64,000 bases of DNA from Hydractinia symbiolongicarpus. Its lineage: Eukaryota > Cnidaria > Hydrozoa > Anthoathecata > Hydractiniidae. Under the pieces are notes generated by a model that saw only the letters and a program-made list of their open reading frames with translations, had not been told where the DNA came from and searched no databases. Location of the stretch: the NCBI RefSeq assembly GCF_029227915.1, contig NC_079875.1, positions 30,633,501 to 30,697,500 on the forward strand, written 5' to 3'. Positions 10,274 to 22,500 of the stretch are shown here, piece after piece. Position numbers and translations under genes: made by a program. Positions within the stretch are counted from its first letter, which is position 1. The number at the start of each line of letters is the position of its first letter.

Positions 10274-10489
10274 CTGTAAAAAAACGCAATATAATTATGC
10301 ACCGAAACCGTCTCCAAGTCCTACAACCTTTAAATTAAATCTCCTGAAAAGGAACGTTACAATAGTTGAACGTAGTTTGCTCACTTTGCTTTCAGGATTG
10401 ACAATCCTGCTGCCCTTATTCATTTTAGAAGAAGCTTTGCAAGGGGGGTAGATTTTCTTATCTGGTCTTCGTGGTGTTACGCCCACGCA

Positions 10490-10960
10490 TATTACCCCAG
10501 TTATGACAGGCTGGTACTGTCATTAGGCAGGTCCACAGCAACAATTATCTGTGTAAGGCTGAGTGTTGGAGCTCCATAACACATGTGGAAAGCTACAGCC
10601 AGGGTCACAAGTCCTGGCGCGCAGATAGTTGTTTGCTTCTTAAACACATTCGCTAAAAAATAATTTTAAATTTATCCGTTTAAGGATATTCACGTTATGA
10701 TAAGTTTTATTTATCTCATTTGTACCTATTCAATTCATTTTGAATTGCTTTAATATTTATTGTTTAGTGTTGTGTTCTGTCGCTGTTGTATTTTTCTGCC
10801 TTTTACGGTCAATGTTTTTAGGAAATCCTTGCGAAAAGGGGGATTTTGCTTTTTTGAAAAATCTCTAGAGGGTTGCAACCTCTAACTATAGTAGACCCAG
10901 CTGTCATTAGACAAGAAATATTACAGCAAGCTGTTTTGTCACCTCATCATCAATCATCCT
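10490..10960. repeat. Dispersed repeat R, long copy
   Basis: It shares with 17530-18040 the blocks CTGTGTAAGGCTGAGTGT, GCTACAGCCAGGGTC and TTCTGGCGC, the hairpin TAGAGGGTTGCAACCTCTA, and a final TTTTGTCACCTCATCATCAAT. The hairpin arms (TAGAGG/CCTCTA) are kept while the loop differs between copies. Confidence 0.8.
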
Positions 10961-11319
10961 TCACTTTTTACGTTTTATCCTAGCGTGAAGTTTTTCATTT
11001 CAATTTAATTCAAGATTAACTTTCTCATCTTATTTATTCACCCCGTGTTGGATCAATTTGATGATCTCTTTCAAAGTTAACTTGCCAATGCTTTTGCTTC
11101 TCTTAACCATAGAATAATTGATTTGTTGTTATTTTGTGTGTAATCTGCTGGTTGATTACCTAAACCACACGCTGTCCTGGTGGAAGCCAGCATATTTGTC
11201 CATATATGTTCTTTTTTATACTGATTCATGTGTTTAATAATAAACTGCACGTCTATCCGACCATTTACACTACTAAACCCACTTTTAATAAATAGCGCCA
11301 CCGTCAACGTTTTCACGTT

Positions 11320-11590
11320 AACCTTTAATCAATTTTATTAACGGTCAATGTTTTTTGTTGCCTGTTAACTTTTCTTGTTAACTGATAACAGATTTAATTG
11401 ACAGTCAGTTTAAAAGATTGACTGTTAATAAAGTTAGTTGATGGTTAATAATTTTAATTGTCGGTCGTTACAGATATTTCATAAATATCAAAGACAAATT
11501 AACCGTTAATAAAAATTATTGACGGTCAATCAGAAAAATAACGATTAATTAAATATGTTGTCTGCCAATTTTAAACGTTGCCAATCAATT
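11320..11590. repeat. Cluster of degenerate TTGACNGTCAA / GTTAACNGTTAA motifs
   Basis: About a dozen short, mostly palindromic words (TTAACGGTCAATG, CTGTTAACTT, ATTGACAGTCAG, TTGACTGTTAAT, TTAACCGTTAAT, TTGACGGTCAAT) are packed 20-30 bases apart. Related words recur at 12258-12310. No gene is seen here. Confidence 0.6.
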
Positions 11591-11639
11591 TAAACTTAAG
11601 TCAAATGCACTGAATCTTTGTATCGCTTAATTCTTTCTG

Positions 11640-12225
11640 TCATTTTATTTTTGATACAACTTTTTCGTATTATCAGAATTATAAAGTTCGTATTATTTCA
11701 ATGAAATTCGTATATATAGCTCGTATCGTTTCAAAGAAGTTTGTATCAAAAGTTATTTAAATTTTTTTAACTAATATAAAGTTCGTTTCCTTATACGAAA
11801 TTCGGTCATTTTATTTGGACTTATTATCTAGGGTATTTATATTCAAACGTAGACACGTGCTGATTCAGATATATTTGGATCCGGCAATAGAAAAAAGCTC
11901 CCTTGAAAGTTGAGTGAATTTAACTTTGTAAGGGAGCTTTTGAGCGATAGCCATTAAGATCACTTGAAAATAAAATGATTGCATCAACCTTTACATCGCT
12001 TGCAGCAAATAAAAACAAATTACCATTTGAACTAAATAGAAATCACACAAGTGATGAAATTGCCGTCCCAAGCAATTTACTTTGTTTAAAGTTCGTATCA
12101 TTTTCTTCTTATAATAAAAAAAAATTTGTATCATATTTTTAAAAAAGTTTATATTTTTTATTTTAAAGCACTTTGTATGACATTCATATAACGAAGTTAT
12201 TTGTAGCGTTCGTATAATGATAAGA
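11640..12225. repeat. AAGTTCGTAT-motif clusters flanking a perfect-arm hairpin
   Basis: Variants of AAAGTTCGTATNATT occur roughly ten times in two blocks (11660-11815 and 12090-12220). Between them, at 11893-11941, lies a hairpin with perfect 12-bp arms (AAAAGCTCCCTT / AAGGGAGCTTTT) and an inner AAGTT/AACTT pair. The arrangement suggests a nonautonomous element, but clear termini were not found. Confidence 0.55.
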
Positions 12226-12311
12226 AAAAAACATAAGCATCTTTTGAGACGGTATTGATATTGGCAGTTAACAAGATTTGTTAACCGTCAATAATGTTTA
12301 CACTCTGTTAA

Positions 12312-12701
12312 TTAACACTTTTTTAGCACGTTCCTCCTTTGGATGTTAGATAACAAGTGCTTTGTGGAATTAAACGTTGCAATGAATATATCGTAAAAAT
12401 TTTTCTTACAGTCTGTTCCAAATGCTATCAAGTTTTTTAAGCTTGGTAGGAATCTTACCATATTTGAAGGCAATGTAAAATAATAATCGTAAGTCTCGTT
12501 GGAATGAATTAGCATTGGTCCCAACTTAACTGGATGATCATTTGTACCATTTTGTACTAGAAGTGGGTGCTTGAAGGCTGTTATAGTAACATCGCCACCC
12601 AGAACACTCCAACAACGACTTCTAGTACAAAACCTGTTAATGTCATTCAATTGGGTATCAGTCACTAGGAATATTGACACTTCTGGCACCGTTCTCATCA
12701 C
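12312..12701 (-). pseudogene. MULE-like transposase fragment
   Basis: The 129-codon frame reads SIFLVTDTQLNDINRFC near its start, then LGPMLIHSNETYDYYF, then FGTD and KHLLSNIQ. From memory of cnidarian and molluscan proteins, this order (TDQQLNDIxRFC, VDPTFNLG, HPVMIGPMLIH, FGTDGEKAL, HLLCDIH) belongs to a MULE-superfamily transposase or domesticated relative. The segment with the first catalytic Asp (VDPTFNLG in relatives) is replaced by GGDVTITAFKH, so several residues have been lost. No intact N- or C-terminal parts are seen, so I take it as a dead fragment. Confidence 0.55.
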
Positions 12702-13383
12702 TAATCTCCAAGTTTGTTTGTGTCAACAATGAATTCGACTTTATATTTAACATAAACTGGAGTAACCATTTTAGTAGTTTCTGCTCTAGCAACAGCTTTC
12801 TTTACCACTGGAGTATACAGGAAGCACTAAATTGTTGTTGTTGTAGCGTATACCTGGTAAACGAATGCCATAACTTCAAGAAATGTTGGAAACAGTCAGT
12901 GTATCTAATTATATTGTACGCTTCGTGTTACGGAAGATAGTTTCACAACTTATATTCAAAAGAGTAGTAGAACAACTTTTACTTGTGCTGGTATATTCCT
13001 TTTCATCATCGCCAGAGCTCACCACTTGAATATGGGAAGCAATATCTAAATAAGAATGAATGACATGAATGATTTTTACTAAACTGAAATCACACCTTGT
13101 TTAATTAGACAAACTTATTTTCTAATAGTGGCCAAAGTTACTTTAGGAAGAAAGGGATGTCTAGTTTCTGCTGATGACCGTCCGCGGACCTCTTCGAGGT
13201 GACCCAGCTAGATATCCAGGGTACTTAGGTTCAGAAATATGGGTCGAAACCTACCTGCCCTTGGTTAAAGTTCTGTTTATCTTTCCAAATGTGTTGTGTC
13301 CTTTTTATTTTTTCTTATTTCCAAAGACCTAACAGGTTGAGTTCATCATTGCGATGGCTAGCCACCTCTTTGTAAATTATTTT

Positions 13384-14056
13384 CCTATATAATAATACGG
13401 AGTGTTTGTGACGGTCATAGTGGATATTGTCATTTTCCTTTAATGTTGCCGAAATTTTCTTTGAAGTTGCCGAAAAAAAGTATGTCTCAAATGTTAAATT
13501 TTGTGACGTCACGGCAATATCCTTATTAAATTAATGAAGTATTTACAGTGCACTAAAAAGGCCAAATAACTTGGAAACGAGGTGGTGACGCCAATGATTT
13601 TTCACCGCGTGGTTAACTAGGGACCACCTAGGACCAATTTGGGTAATTTTCCCAAACCTGGGTCCCCGACTCCGTTTCGGAATGGGCGGGTTAATGACGT
13701 CATCAAAAAACCTTTAAACCCTAATATCTCTGCAACCGTATATTAAAAGTACATGATCCTATACATTTTCTTGATCAGCGTTTTAAGATATATACGATGT
13801 AGGCAAGGGTTTTTGGTCATTGTTGACGTCAGCAAAATTTTTAATCCCTTATATCTCATTAACCGTTAATCAAAAGCACATGATCATATACCTTTTCTTG
13901 ATGAGCGATTTAAGGTCTGCACAGTAGAGGCAATGTGAAACAAGGTTCTAAATTTTTTTTTGTGTGGATAGGTTGCTGACGTCATCCAATTCAAATGACG
14001 CTTTTTTCTCATTTTTATCTTGCCCCAGTGGATTTCCCACGGGCCTTATCAACTAG
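13384..14056 (+). mobile_element. Large Helitron-like element, shorter second copy
   Basis: The left end (C)CTATATAATAATACGG matches the TCTATATAATAATACG start of the copy at 7663-8718. The right end has the hairpin GTGGATTTCCCAC (14029-14040), exactly 12 bases, then CTAG (14053-14056) before T. It is in the opposite orientation to the first copy and keeps only part of the module series, with TGACGTCA palindromes near 13694 and 13827. The first T of the 5' TC is mutated or shifted. Confidence 0.75.
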
Positions 14057-14779
14057 TTATAATCATCGTACCCGTCTAAAAACAATTTTCACCTTTTTTA
14101 ATTATGGATCTTCTTCTTATCTTCAATGGCGTGAGATCACCTTGCTGCTCTTCAGTTACAAACTCGTTTGTAACTTCGTTATCGCTGGATTGATCGTATT
14201 ATTTTCGTCACCTGAATATAAAAATGAAGTAATCAGTTATTTTTACCATCAAATGATTTTTTTGGAATTTTTTTCTTTTGGAATTTTTGGTTTTATTTCG
14301 AGATACTTTCAATCTTTGAGTGTTGGAGGCATTTGGCCTCAACAAGCTAAAGGTCTATAAGACAGTCTGAAATTACCGTGGTTTTGATATAGCACACTAT
14401 GAAGTAAAGCTGTAAGTGGCAGTGTAGAATTTTAGTTGTTATTTTGCGTTTGTGAACTTTACCAACTTATTCTAGTTCAACTGGCTGGAAATATTAGGAA
14501 ATACCAGCAAAATTTTAACCAGCACAGTCATTAACGGATAATAATTTCGACTTCTTTCTTCCAAATATTAGTAAAGTCTTTGCTATGTACACACATAGGA
14601 AGAAAAGGTTAATTGGGTTCATCCGGGCTTGTAGCTTTCAACATAAAGGAATTATAACTGAGGCTGATGTCACCATGTTTCTACATGACAATACCGAAGT
14701 ATGTGTCATTCTTATGTACGGACACATCCTGCAACATAGAAAAAAAGAATTTGAACCGCATTTAAAGGTGTTTATATCA
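14057..14779. other. Noncoding stretch
   Basis: Short open frames on both strands show no recognisable domain. No RNA gene is seen. Confidence 0.35.
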
Positions 14780-14955
14780 AATAAGAAAATCATCTTGGTA
14801 TGTCCCGAAAGTGTCTTCATAAATTAGCCTACAATGGTGCTGCAGAAAATTATTTTTTTTACTAATTTAGCAACAACCTTAAGTCTGATTGGGTGAAGTA
14901 GGCGACAACATAGTTCCGACATTTACCCAATTAGATGTGCGTTTTCGAATGTATC
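14780..14955 (-). repeat. Copy A of a duplicated exon-bearing segment
   Basis: This segment is a direct repeat of 15515-15710: TTTATATCAAATAAG, CGGGACATACCAAGATG on the minus strand, and the tail GATTGGGTGAAGTAGGCGACAACATAG all have counterparts there. On the minus strand it reads TLSGHTK, corresponding to TQSGHAN in copy B. The donor GT after the exon has become AT here, so this copy would not splice. Confidence 0.5.
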
Positions 14956-15139
14956 CTAGGAGTATAAAAAGAAATTTTAGTGTTTTGCATTGTCTAAACT
15001 GCCATGATTTAATCATGTACATAAACAATGTTAAGCAACACCACCACCGCCACCAAAATTACTAATTAGCAAATTACTTACCAGAATTATATTGCATTAC
15101 ACATTATTTTCCTGATTTTGATGTTAAATGAAAATATTT

Positions 15140-15390
15140 GTATACAAGATCCGTGCAAAAATCCACACAGGCAGAAGAACAAAGGCAAAAAATAGGTTGT
15201 TTTCGGCGTTAAAGTTATTTTAAGAAATAAGTTTTTGTGAGGAGCTGTTACAGAGATGTTGGGATTTAAATGTATTTAAATACGCTATCAATCCGTTTGT
15301 TTCAAAATGGATGATTGACTCAGCTTTTGGAAATTAGTCCAAATTTGGTCTCCTAAAACACTGGCTAGAAACTTCGATTATTTCTGCGAC
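15140..15390 (-). mobile_element. Degenerate fragment of the large Helitron-like family
   Basis: CCGTGCAAAAATCCACACAGGCAG and the later block around AATCCGTTTGTTTCAAAATGGATG match, with much divergence, the 3'-hairpin end and the CCGTCCATTCCGAAACGGAT segment of the copy at 7663-8718. CTAG and the 5' TC are not preserved. Confidence 0.5.
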
Positions 15391-15514
15391 ACTGGACATA
15401 TAAGTTTGTGAAAAGCTATTGGCCAAAAAGAAAATGGCCAAACAGTACAACTTATCCAGTGCTGGAAAGGTTTGTGAACTTTGCAATTATTGAACCAAGT
15501 TTGACTCATGTTGA

Positions 15515-15710
15515 AGATATTTACATCAAATAGGGAAATTACCTTCACAATGTTGGCATGTCCCGATTGCGTCCCCATAACATCAGCCTCCAAAGCTGCG
15601 GTAGAACAGGATTTGACAAATTTAACAACAACCTAAAAGAATAAAACAACTGTTTAAATTGGATTGGATGAACGAGGCGAGAACATAGGTCCAATATTTA
15701 CCCAATTTTT
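15515..15710 (-). repeat. Copy B of a duplicated exon-bearing segment
   Basis: On the minus strand an acceptor (ctaccgcag) precedes an open 54-nt segment encoding LEADVMGTQSGHANIVK, followed by a GT (gtaattt). The flanks match copy A at 14780-14955 in direct orientation about 740 bp away. It could be one exon of an otherwise unseen gene; I do not recognise the peptide. Confidence 0.4.
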
Positions 15711-16689
15711 TTGCCCTTTAATATCAAAAAGTCAAAAATCCGTGTGAATGAAAGCTGTTCGGCAATATTCAAGAATAGCCCAAAACATGACCAAATATTA
15801 TGTTTCATTGTTGTAGTTCCAAAGAAATGGTGAATCGAATTATTAAAATTTATTTTGTGCCATGGCCTCACCGTGCTCATACACACACAAGGTGTATTAA
15901 TATATAGATAATGGAAAATCAGGCTGTGTCCTGTGTGGTAACATAAGGCTAACTTACTTTGAGTATCCTTTGTAATTATGATCTGTGGGTCCATTTGATT
16001 TTTTCAACAGCGAGCTTTCCTAGGCAAGTTCAACAGCATCAATCTTTGAATGACAATTATTGAATTAACCTGTCAGTCGATGCATTGAAAGTATAGTACC
16101 AAAGCTTTTTCCAATTGGAGGTGCAATTGTATGACCATTAATTCGGCAATTAATGGATGGCAATAAGAAAAATGGCTGTTTGTACTCCAAGTTTATTTCT
16201 TTTCACCAGATTTTTTAATTCCCTGTGTAAACGTTCATTCCTATTGGTCCCCCCATACCTACATAAATATTAGAAACGCATCCAACAGCAATATTCGGTT
16301 TAAAAGTTTTTACTTCCCTTTTAAAAATTTGATTAAAAAATATTCCAGCAATTGTAATGTTTTCCTATTTCTTTACGAAACAATCAAGACTGTTATTGAT
16401 TTGTTCAATGCTTGCTGTACATTTTATTTTCTTGTTTCCAAGTCATTTTTCTTTAAAAAAATCAAGCCTACACACATGGAAAAATGGATATTTTTAGAGA
16501 GAGTCTTGATAAGTTGCTAAATTGCATAAAATCAGTCTAGTTTCACACTACGCGTCGGAAACATTTCTTGAAGCTTGTTCCGCGAATGACAACAATTATA
16601 CAAACTAGCCGGAAAAACAATTGGTCAATTTAATTTTACTTTGCGAAATAAGTTTCAATAAATGTTAACAAATTAATTGTGACACTGGA

Positions 16690-17290
16690 CCCAGCGCTTA
16701 GTACAGGTAAACCGTGCGGCATATGCGTTTAGGCTTAAGACCCTATTCCAAAAAACTATTGCAGCTTTCATTTACAAAACACAGGATAACTCTGTTAAAA
16801 CGCCGGGTTAAGCCGCAAGTAGATGTGTTACCCAGTGTTAAACACCAGATAAGTGCTTTAGTACAGCCATATAGTGTGTAGAAAATGAAGTGAAGTGCAC
16901 ACAACTTTACGGTGTTTCCGGTGTAATATACTATTCAAAAAATAACTTTCGACAACTTATGTAAAACAAAAACACAGATTACAATTCAATGTTACCCCGT
17001 CATAGCGAAACCAGCTGGCCAACCTTTTATTTTTCAGGGAATGTTCCCTGACAATGTGTACTTTTTTTCTGTAAAAAACGTTATCACAACTTTGGTTAAA
17101 CAGAAACACAGGAAAGAGCCCGTTGTTACCACCGCACTAATGGCCTAGTACAGGTAGACTGTGTCGCACATAAGTATAGGTATATATAACACCATTTTGT
17201 AAAAAAACTTTATAGCGACTTCAGTTAAAAAAAAAATCAGAAAACCTCCTGTCGTTATCAAGTTCAGTTAAAAAATATATACTCAGCAAT
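16690..17290. repeat. Degenerate tandem repeat, about 4 units of 130-190 bp
   Basis: Two words recur in the same order. One is TTAGTACAGGTAAACCGTG (16697), TTAGTACAGCCAT (16858) and TAGTACAGGTAGACTGTG (17143). The other is TGTAAAAAAACTTTAT...ACAAAACACAGGA and its variants near 16745, 16932, 17070 and 17195. Identity between units is low, so the array is old. No coding signal. Confidence 0.6.
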
Positions 17291-17529
17291 TTTATTTTTC
17301 AGCATAAGCTTTCATAGCAGTAATAAAATTGGTAGCTGCAATGCTTTTAATGGCTCAAGTGTGACGATCGTGCCATTACTGCGGTGGATTCATTGCAACT
17401 TAACAATCGCTCAGCTTACATACTGTTCTTTAGTAGAAGTTCTATTCTGCAACAAAGTGGATCGGTGAAGAAAATTTATATATTTTTTTCTATTTGTGCT
17501 AATTTTTTGACCTTTGTAGCATAAAACCT

Positions 17530-18040
17530 CAATTACAATAATCTAGTCCCGTTGTTAGGCTGGTCCATTGCAGCAAGGATCTGTGTAAGCCTGAGTGTAG
17601 GGCCCATTAACACGTGTAAAGCTACTGCCAGAGTCGCACGTTCTGGCGCACACAACCATGCTTGCTTGTTCTTATCTACGAATTCGTAATGAATTGCTTT
17701 GAAAAATTTACCCGTTAAAGGATATTCACTTTAATAAGTTTTGTTTATTTTATGCACTGAATTGCTTGGTTTTATTGTCTCTAAACTGTGACTGTTTTTA
17801 TCATTGTTTTGTTCAAATTTTCTGTTGTATTCAAAGGTTGTTCTTCTTTGTTCCTGTGTACTGTGTTATTTTACTGTTAGTCAAAGTGGTCATCGTGTAA
17901 TTCGCCAAATCCTTGCACCTACAAAGATTTTGGATTATTTCAGAATCTTTAGAGGGTATAACCTCTACATAGCCATAACCACCTGTCTTTAGACAAGTAT
18001 TATCATTACATGTTGCTGTTTTGTCACCTCATTATCAATT
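17530..18040 (-). repeat. Dispersed repeat R, longest copy
   Basis: It matches 10490-10960 and, in part, 9060-9285 and 23610-23760. It contains TAGAGGGTATAACCTCTA (hairpin arms TAGAGG/CCTCTA) and ends TTGTCACCTCATTATCAAT. On the minus strand it begins right after the stop of the small frame at 18035-18229, so it may be the 3' UTR of an element or gene. Confidence 0.8.
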
Positions 18041-18229
18041 TCCAAATGATCGAGAATAGCGATCTAAAAATGACCCACTCGATATTTGTTCAAAAGCTGC
18101 AAAATTATTACTATTCTCAACCAAGCGAACTATATTGTCGAAAACAGTTTTCATCATGCCCCTATCATTACTGAGTAAGATATCTTCTTGGTGAATTTGA
18201 TTAAATATCCCAGAGTGATACGACACCAT
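18035..18229 (-). CDS. Short C-terminal-like open frame before repeat R
   Basis: Sixty-four codons ending in a stop directly at the edge of repeat R, with NNFAAFEQISS near the end. At the other R copy, near 23754, a frame also ends at the same border (NNVAEFSSIAF). The two tails share only a loose NN-F/V-A-F pattern, so common origin is tentative. No domain is recognised. Confidence 0.3.
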   Translation of the reverse strand: MVSYHSGIFNQIHQEDILLSNDRGMMKTVFDNIVRLVENSNNFAAFEQISSGSFLDRYSRSFGN

Positions 18230-19549
18230 TTTGTGGTTATTTGAGCACTGTTATATTCTTCCAACCAAAGCTAAGTGCCAGTTAAAATCCAGGATGACAC
18301 AAGGAGATCTACCAGAAGTCAAACCTTTATCCTATTCTCCAGTGGCATCAAGCTTTGATTTTTTTGCTAATGGGGGCAGTGTAATTCTTCAATGAATGTC
18401 CTTTATATAAAAGTGGCATCCTGCTACAATGAGAATGCTGCAATTTATAAAATATTAGTAAGATATGTAATCCTTTCTTGGCATCCAAAATTCTGAGTCG
18501 GCGTTACTTTCATACCTATGAAATAGGGCTGTTTCACGTGACTGGCATCCATAATCTACATTTCACACAGTATTAGAAGTTATTACAAATCATGTCACAC
18601 AGTGCCATATATAAATTAGATACCGTTTCTGGATGACAACAAATTATTCCTTCCACAGCCTTTGTTGTTAGCTCATGTGACATTGGAATTACAGTATGGT
18701 TAAACACGTGTTGGTTTTTTGTATTAAAAATTTCTAAATTGCTCAACATCCAGTATTCTTGCGCTTGAGTCTGGGGCAAAGTTAGGAAGAATGGCTGATG
18801 GCTAAATGACGGATAGAATAGATTGTTATTGGCGTAAGGTGGAAAAGGTTTCAACTGATTTTGCCTTCTTTCTTTTAGGTGTTAAGGCAAAATTTGATAG
18901 CAAAGTTTATGCTCTTTGGAATAGTGGATTATTATCATCATTTCGATTATTTAATCGGGTTATAGCCACTTCAGTGTTGGAAACATGGTAACAATGTGGG
19001 TCCTGTGTTCGCAATGTATACATTAAGTATACACCGGCTTTACCTAGCCAGTTTCCCTCACATGGCATGGGTTGACCCGTAGCTGTGGTAAAAACACCTG
19101 CTAAACATGGCCGCACTGTGAACCATAACCACAGGGCCACGCGCCACCCAGGCCACACGCTGGCCGGTGATAATGGCGGCTGATCAGGTGGAGGTGGCAG
19201 AGAATTAGAAAGATCGAACACATGTGTTGTTGCGATGCTGCTATTATGGCCAGGAAAGGAAAGTTGGATGGGTGATAAAAGCAATGCTCTGACGATTTCT
19301 TTGGCGAGGATCGGCTTAATTGTTGTCGTGTTAATTGGTGTACTGTTAACAAACGCCAACAATGGTTGGAGCTGCTTTGTAAGGCATCTCATCAGGAGCT
19401 CTTACCATCATTTTCTAACGTCTTTCCGTAACTCATCATGGCGTTTCGTGAAGAGCCAAAACAGGAAGCAAAGAATGATTATTATATTAAAAAAGTTAAT
19501 ATACTCTATCAGTTGATATACAAGTACGTGAGAAAATATTTATAACTAC
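18230..19549. other. Noncoding or uncertain stretch
   Basis: Two minus-strand open frames (18573-18854 and 18907-19392, the latter 161 codons and more GC-rich) have no recognisable domain and no good exon borders. A donor (AATGATG|gtaaga) near 19403 on the minus strand suggests the second frame may be intron of the gene in the next entry. Confidence 0.35.
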
Positions 19550-22500
19550 CTCTTGCATTTCTCTCACTTGTTTTTTGTTTTCCAGAACAACTTTTAAGTA
19601 AGCAAGCATTTCTTTGCAATTATCGCATTTACTTTCTGTCACGTCCTTAATAATCTCCTGTCGTAACTCTACCATATCACCTTCCCCTTCAACAGAGGTA
19701 ACGCCAGCGCCCTAAATAAAAATGCGTTAATTAAAAAAAATAATTTTTTGAACCTTTTTTTGAACTTTCTTTTTTTAACGTTTTCTAATTTCGCTTTTTC
19801 TTTACTTTTTTTAATAATTTTTGTATGTTTATCGTCCTGTGTGGGTCCATTACGTCGTCTCTTTTTGTTTTATCATCTATGCCTTCGTCGCCGACTTCTT
19901 CCAACGTAAAATAGGCAGCAAACCTCTCGTCATTTTAATATTTGTTATCTATCTCATCCAATTTCTTTTCCTTATCTAGTAAAAAAGAGGAAAAATATAA
20001 AATATACTAATGAATTTCCACTGCCTGCTCTGTTAACATTATAAATTAAAAATTTTCTTTTTATTCTATTCGCCATTGCCAGAGCCAGAAAGACCTGTTC
20101 TTTTTTTAGTAGCATATTATAAGCAAAAAAGCCCGACGAGGGAGAATGCACATTCTAAAAATTTAGGTATTCTAATTGTCTAGATCTGATAATGTCTCCG
20201 TAAGGAAACGACTAACTGTTTGAACAAAGGAAAATAATTAAAAAGTAAGACAGCTAGCGAGGCGTAGCCCGGGTTCCTGACGCTCTCGCCATCACAGGGA
20301 ATACACGATATAGGGGTGTGAAAAGTAGAAAAAATCCAAAGTTCAAGTCAAACAAAAGAGATTCAGGTGGACCCTCCTTGAATTTGAATTTAAGTTCAAC
20401 GAGCCTCACCCACAAAAAGAAATCAAAACAAAAGCCTTTTAATCAACCTAGACCCCAATGTTAGTTAACATTATTTTTTTAAGTTGTCGAGAATTAAGTA
20501 ATAAGTTGTTCAACCGGTGCCGTCTAATTTACATATGAATAGATGGCAACTTTTGGAGATGGTTTCCATGACCATTAGCTGTTAGGGTGGTTTGTTCTTG
20601 CTTTTTAATAAATAATTCTGCTTATTGTCATTTCTTTTACTCTTATGTCATATTCCAAACTCCATAATTCCATTTTATTGCTTATAAAATGTTCATAAAC
20701 ACCCTACCTCCTGTAAATGGCTTTCGCTAATTGAGCAGGACATAGCGTACAACTAAAAAAAGTAAAAGTACTGATGATAAACACCAGGCTTATCCGCAAG
20801 TTTTCTTTTTTACGTTCCTTGTGACCTCACATGCTGATACGTCCTATGAAAAAGCAACCACAGTTTCTTCAAAGAAATACATCTATAGCATGTCCACAGC
20901 GTTTAAAACAAAGTGCTCAACAAACAGAGTGGACAAAGTAGCGCAGTTAAAAAGGAGAGATATATAGGAGATTTCTCGAAAAAGGAGAGAAAAATTCGAC
21001 AGAAGCACAATCATTGAGGTAAATCTGTATAACCGTATCATGTTGCGGTGTATTCATATGCTTGCTCTCGAAGCTTTGGTTCGTTAAACATATCAATAAC
21101 ATTGCATTTGGTATGAAAGTTTATTTTAAGTGCTGGAAGGCCTTTCTAGGGTGACAGGTTTATCATTTTCTGATCACTGCTTCTATTACCCCTACCCTTT
21201 TTTAAGTAGCATTTAAATTCGCATAATTATGAGTAATTACAAAACTATGCGTGAAAATTTCGAAAATTCAAAGTTCTTTTTTTTAAATGTCAAAAATTGA
21301 AATCAGGGTCCACCTGACTCTTTTTTTCTTTCCTCACTTAAAAACTGCAGAAGAAGAATGGGGAGGAAAAAGGTCAGGTAGGCCGGGCTAGTGAGGCTAA
21401 GCTATCTTCAGAAACAAGAAAAAGAAAAGGTCGATGCTGCAAAGAAGTCTGATTTCAGTAAGTTTAAACGTTTAAATAATAAAGAATAACACAGGAACTG
21501 CGATTGGTTTATCTGATTTATCATTTTCGGAACTTTGTTGATATATTTATAAAAGCATTACGATGGAAACACAGCTCCCTCATTCATTTTTTTTTCTGTA
21601 ATGGCATAAATCCAGCAACCATGCGATCCATTTTGCTGTGCATTTATTATCGCATGATTCGTGCAATGTAATGACGGTTCTGTAGGCTTGTCAGTTTTTA
21701 ATAAAATTTCAGGATAATGTTTTCTCGTGTATATCTTTCAATTTTTACAATTAAAAAGGCACATCAAAAAAATAGCCTACAGGGTGATTACGCGCCTTTA
21801 GAGAACTTGGCGAAATGATTCTTGCAATATCTGGTAAATGTGTGGTTATAGATTGAAGTACATTCCATATAATTTTTCTAATTTCGGACTCATTCTAAAG
21901 ACATATATGCAGGCAACTCAACACTCCTAGGATGGACTTAGCAGATCGTTGAAGGGATTTTTGATATGTTAGCCTGTTGATCTCCATTAGGGTATAAAGT
22001 AATTCTTGGCAGGCAATCTTGATACACCTGATAATACTCTTCTAATGGCCTTTTCTTTTTCTGCCTTGTTCTCCTTCAGCATATTCTGAAGTCCTTTGTC
22101 CACAACTTCAATAGCAAGTTCATCCACAAGGTTCTGAAATAGATTGATTACATTTTTCTTTCCACCAGTCGTGCTTGAAATTACCTGACAAAGAAAATAT
22201 ATGCATGAATCAATTGATCATATCAATGGTATCATATCATGGTTGTATCGACAAATTTCTTCGTTCCTCAAGTGACAATATATTACTAGCTCGAAACACA
22301 CATGCACCAAATCAATAAAGCATGTAATTAAATTATTGCATAAATTAAGGTATGTAGATTACTATGGAAGATAAATATCCTTTAATACAAATTTTTAAAA
22401 TTTCAGGCTAAAAACTGAAAAATGTAAATAAAAGAAAAATAATAAATAAACAAAAAGGGGAAACAAACTAGAGCAAACATGCTGTTTCAAGTCTAACTTT

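Noticed and set aside
12183-12215. ATAACGAAGTTAT followed by TTCGTATAATG resembles pieces of a loxP site
   Set aside because: The arms are in the wrong order and spacing, and the words belong to the AAGTTCGTAT motif cluster of this region.
18907-19392. 161-codon minus-strand open frame
   Set aside because: No domain, borders do not match splice sites, and it overlaps an equally open plus-strand frame; its GC-richer composition alone can explain it.
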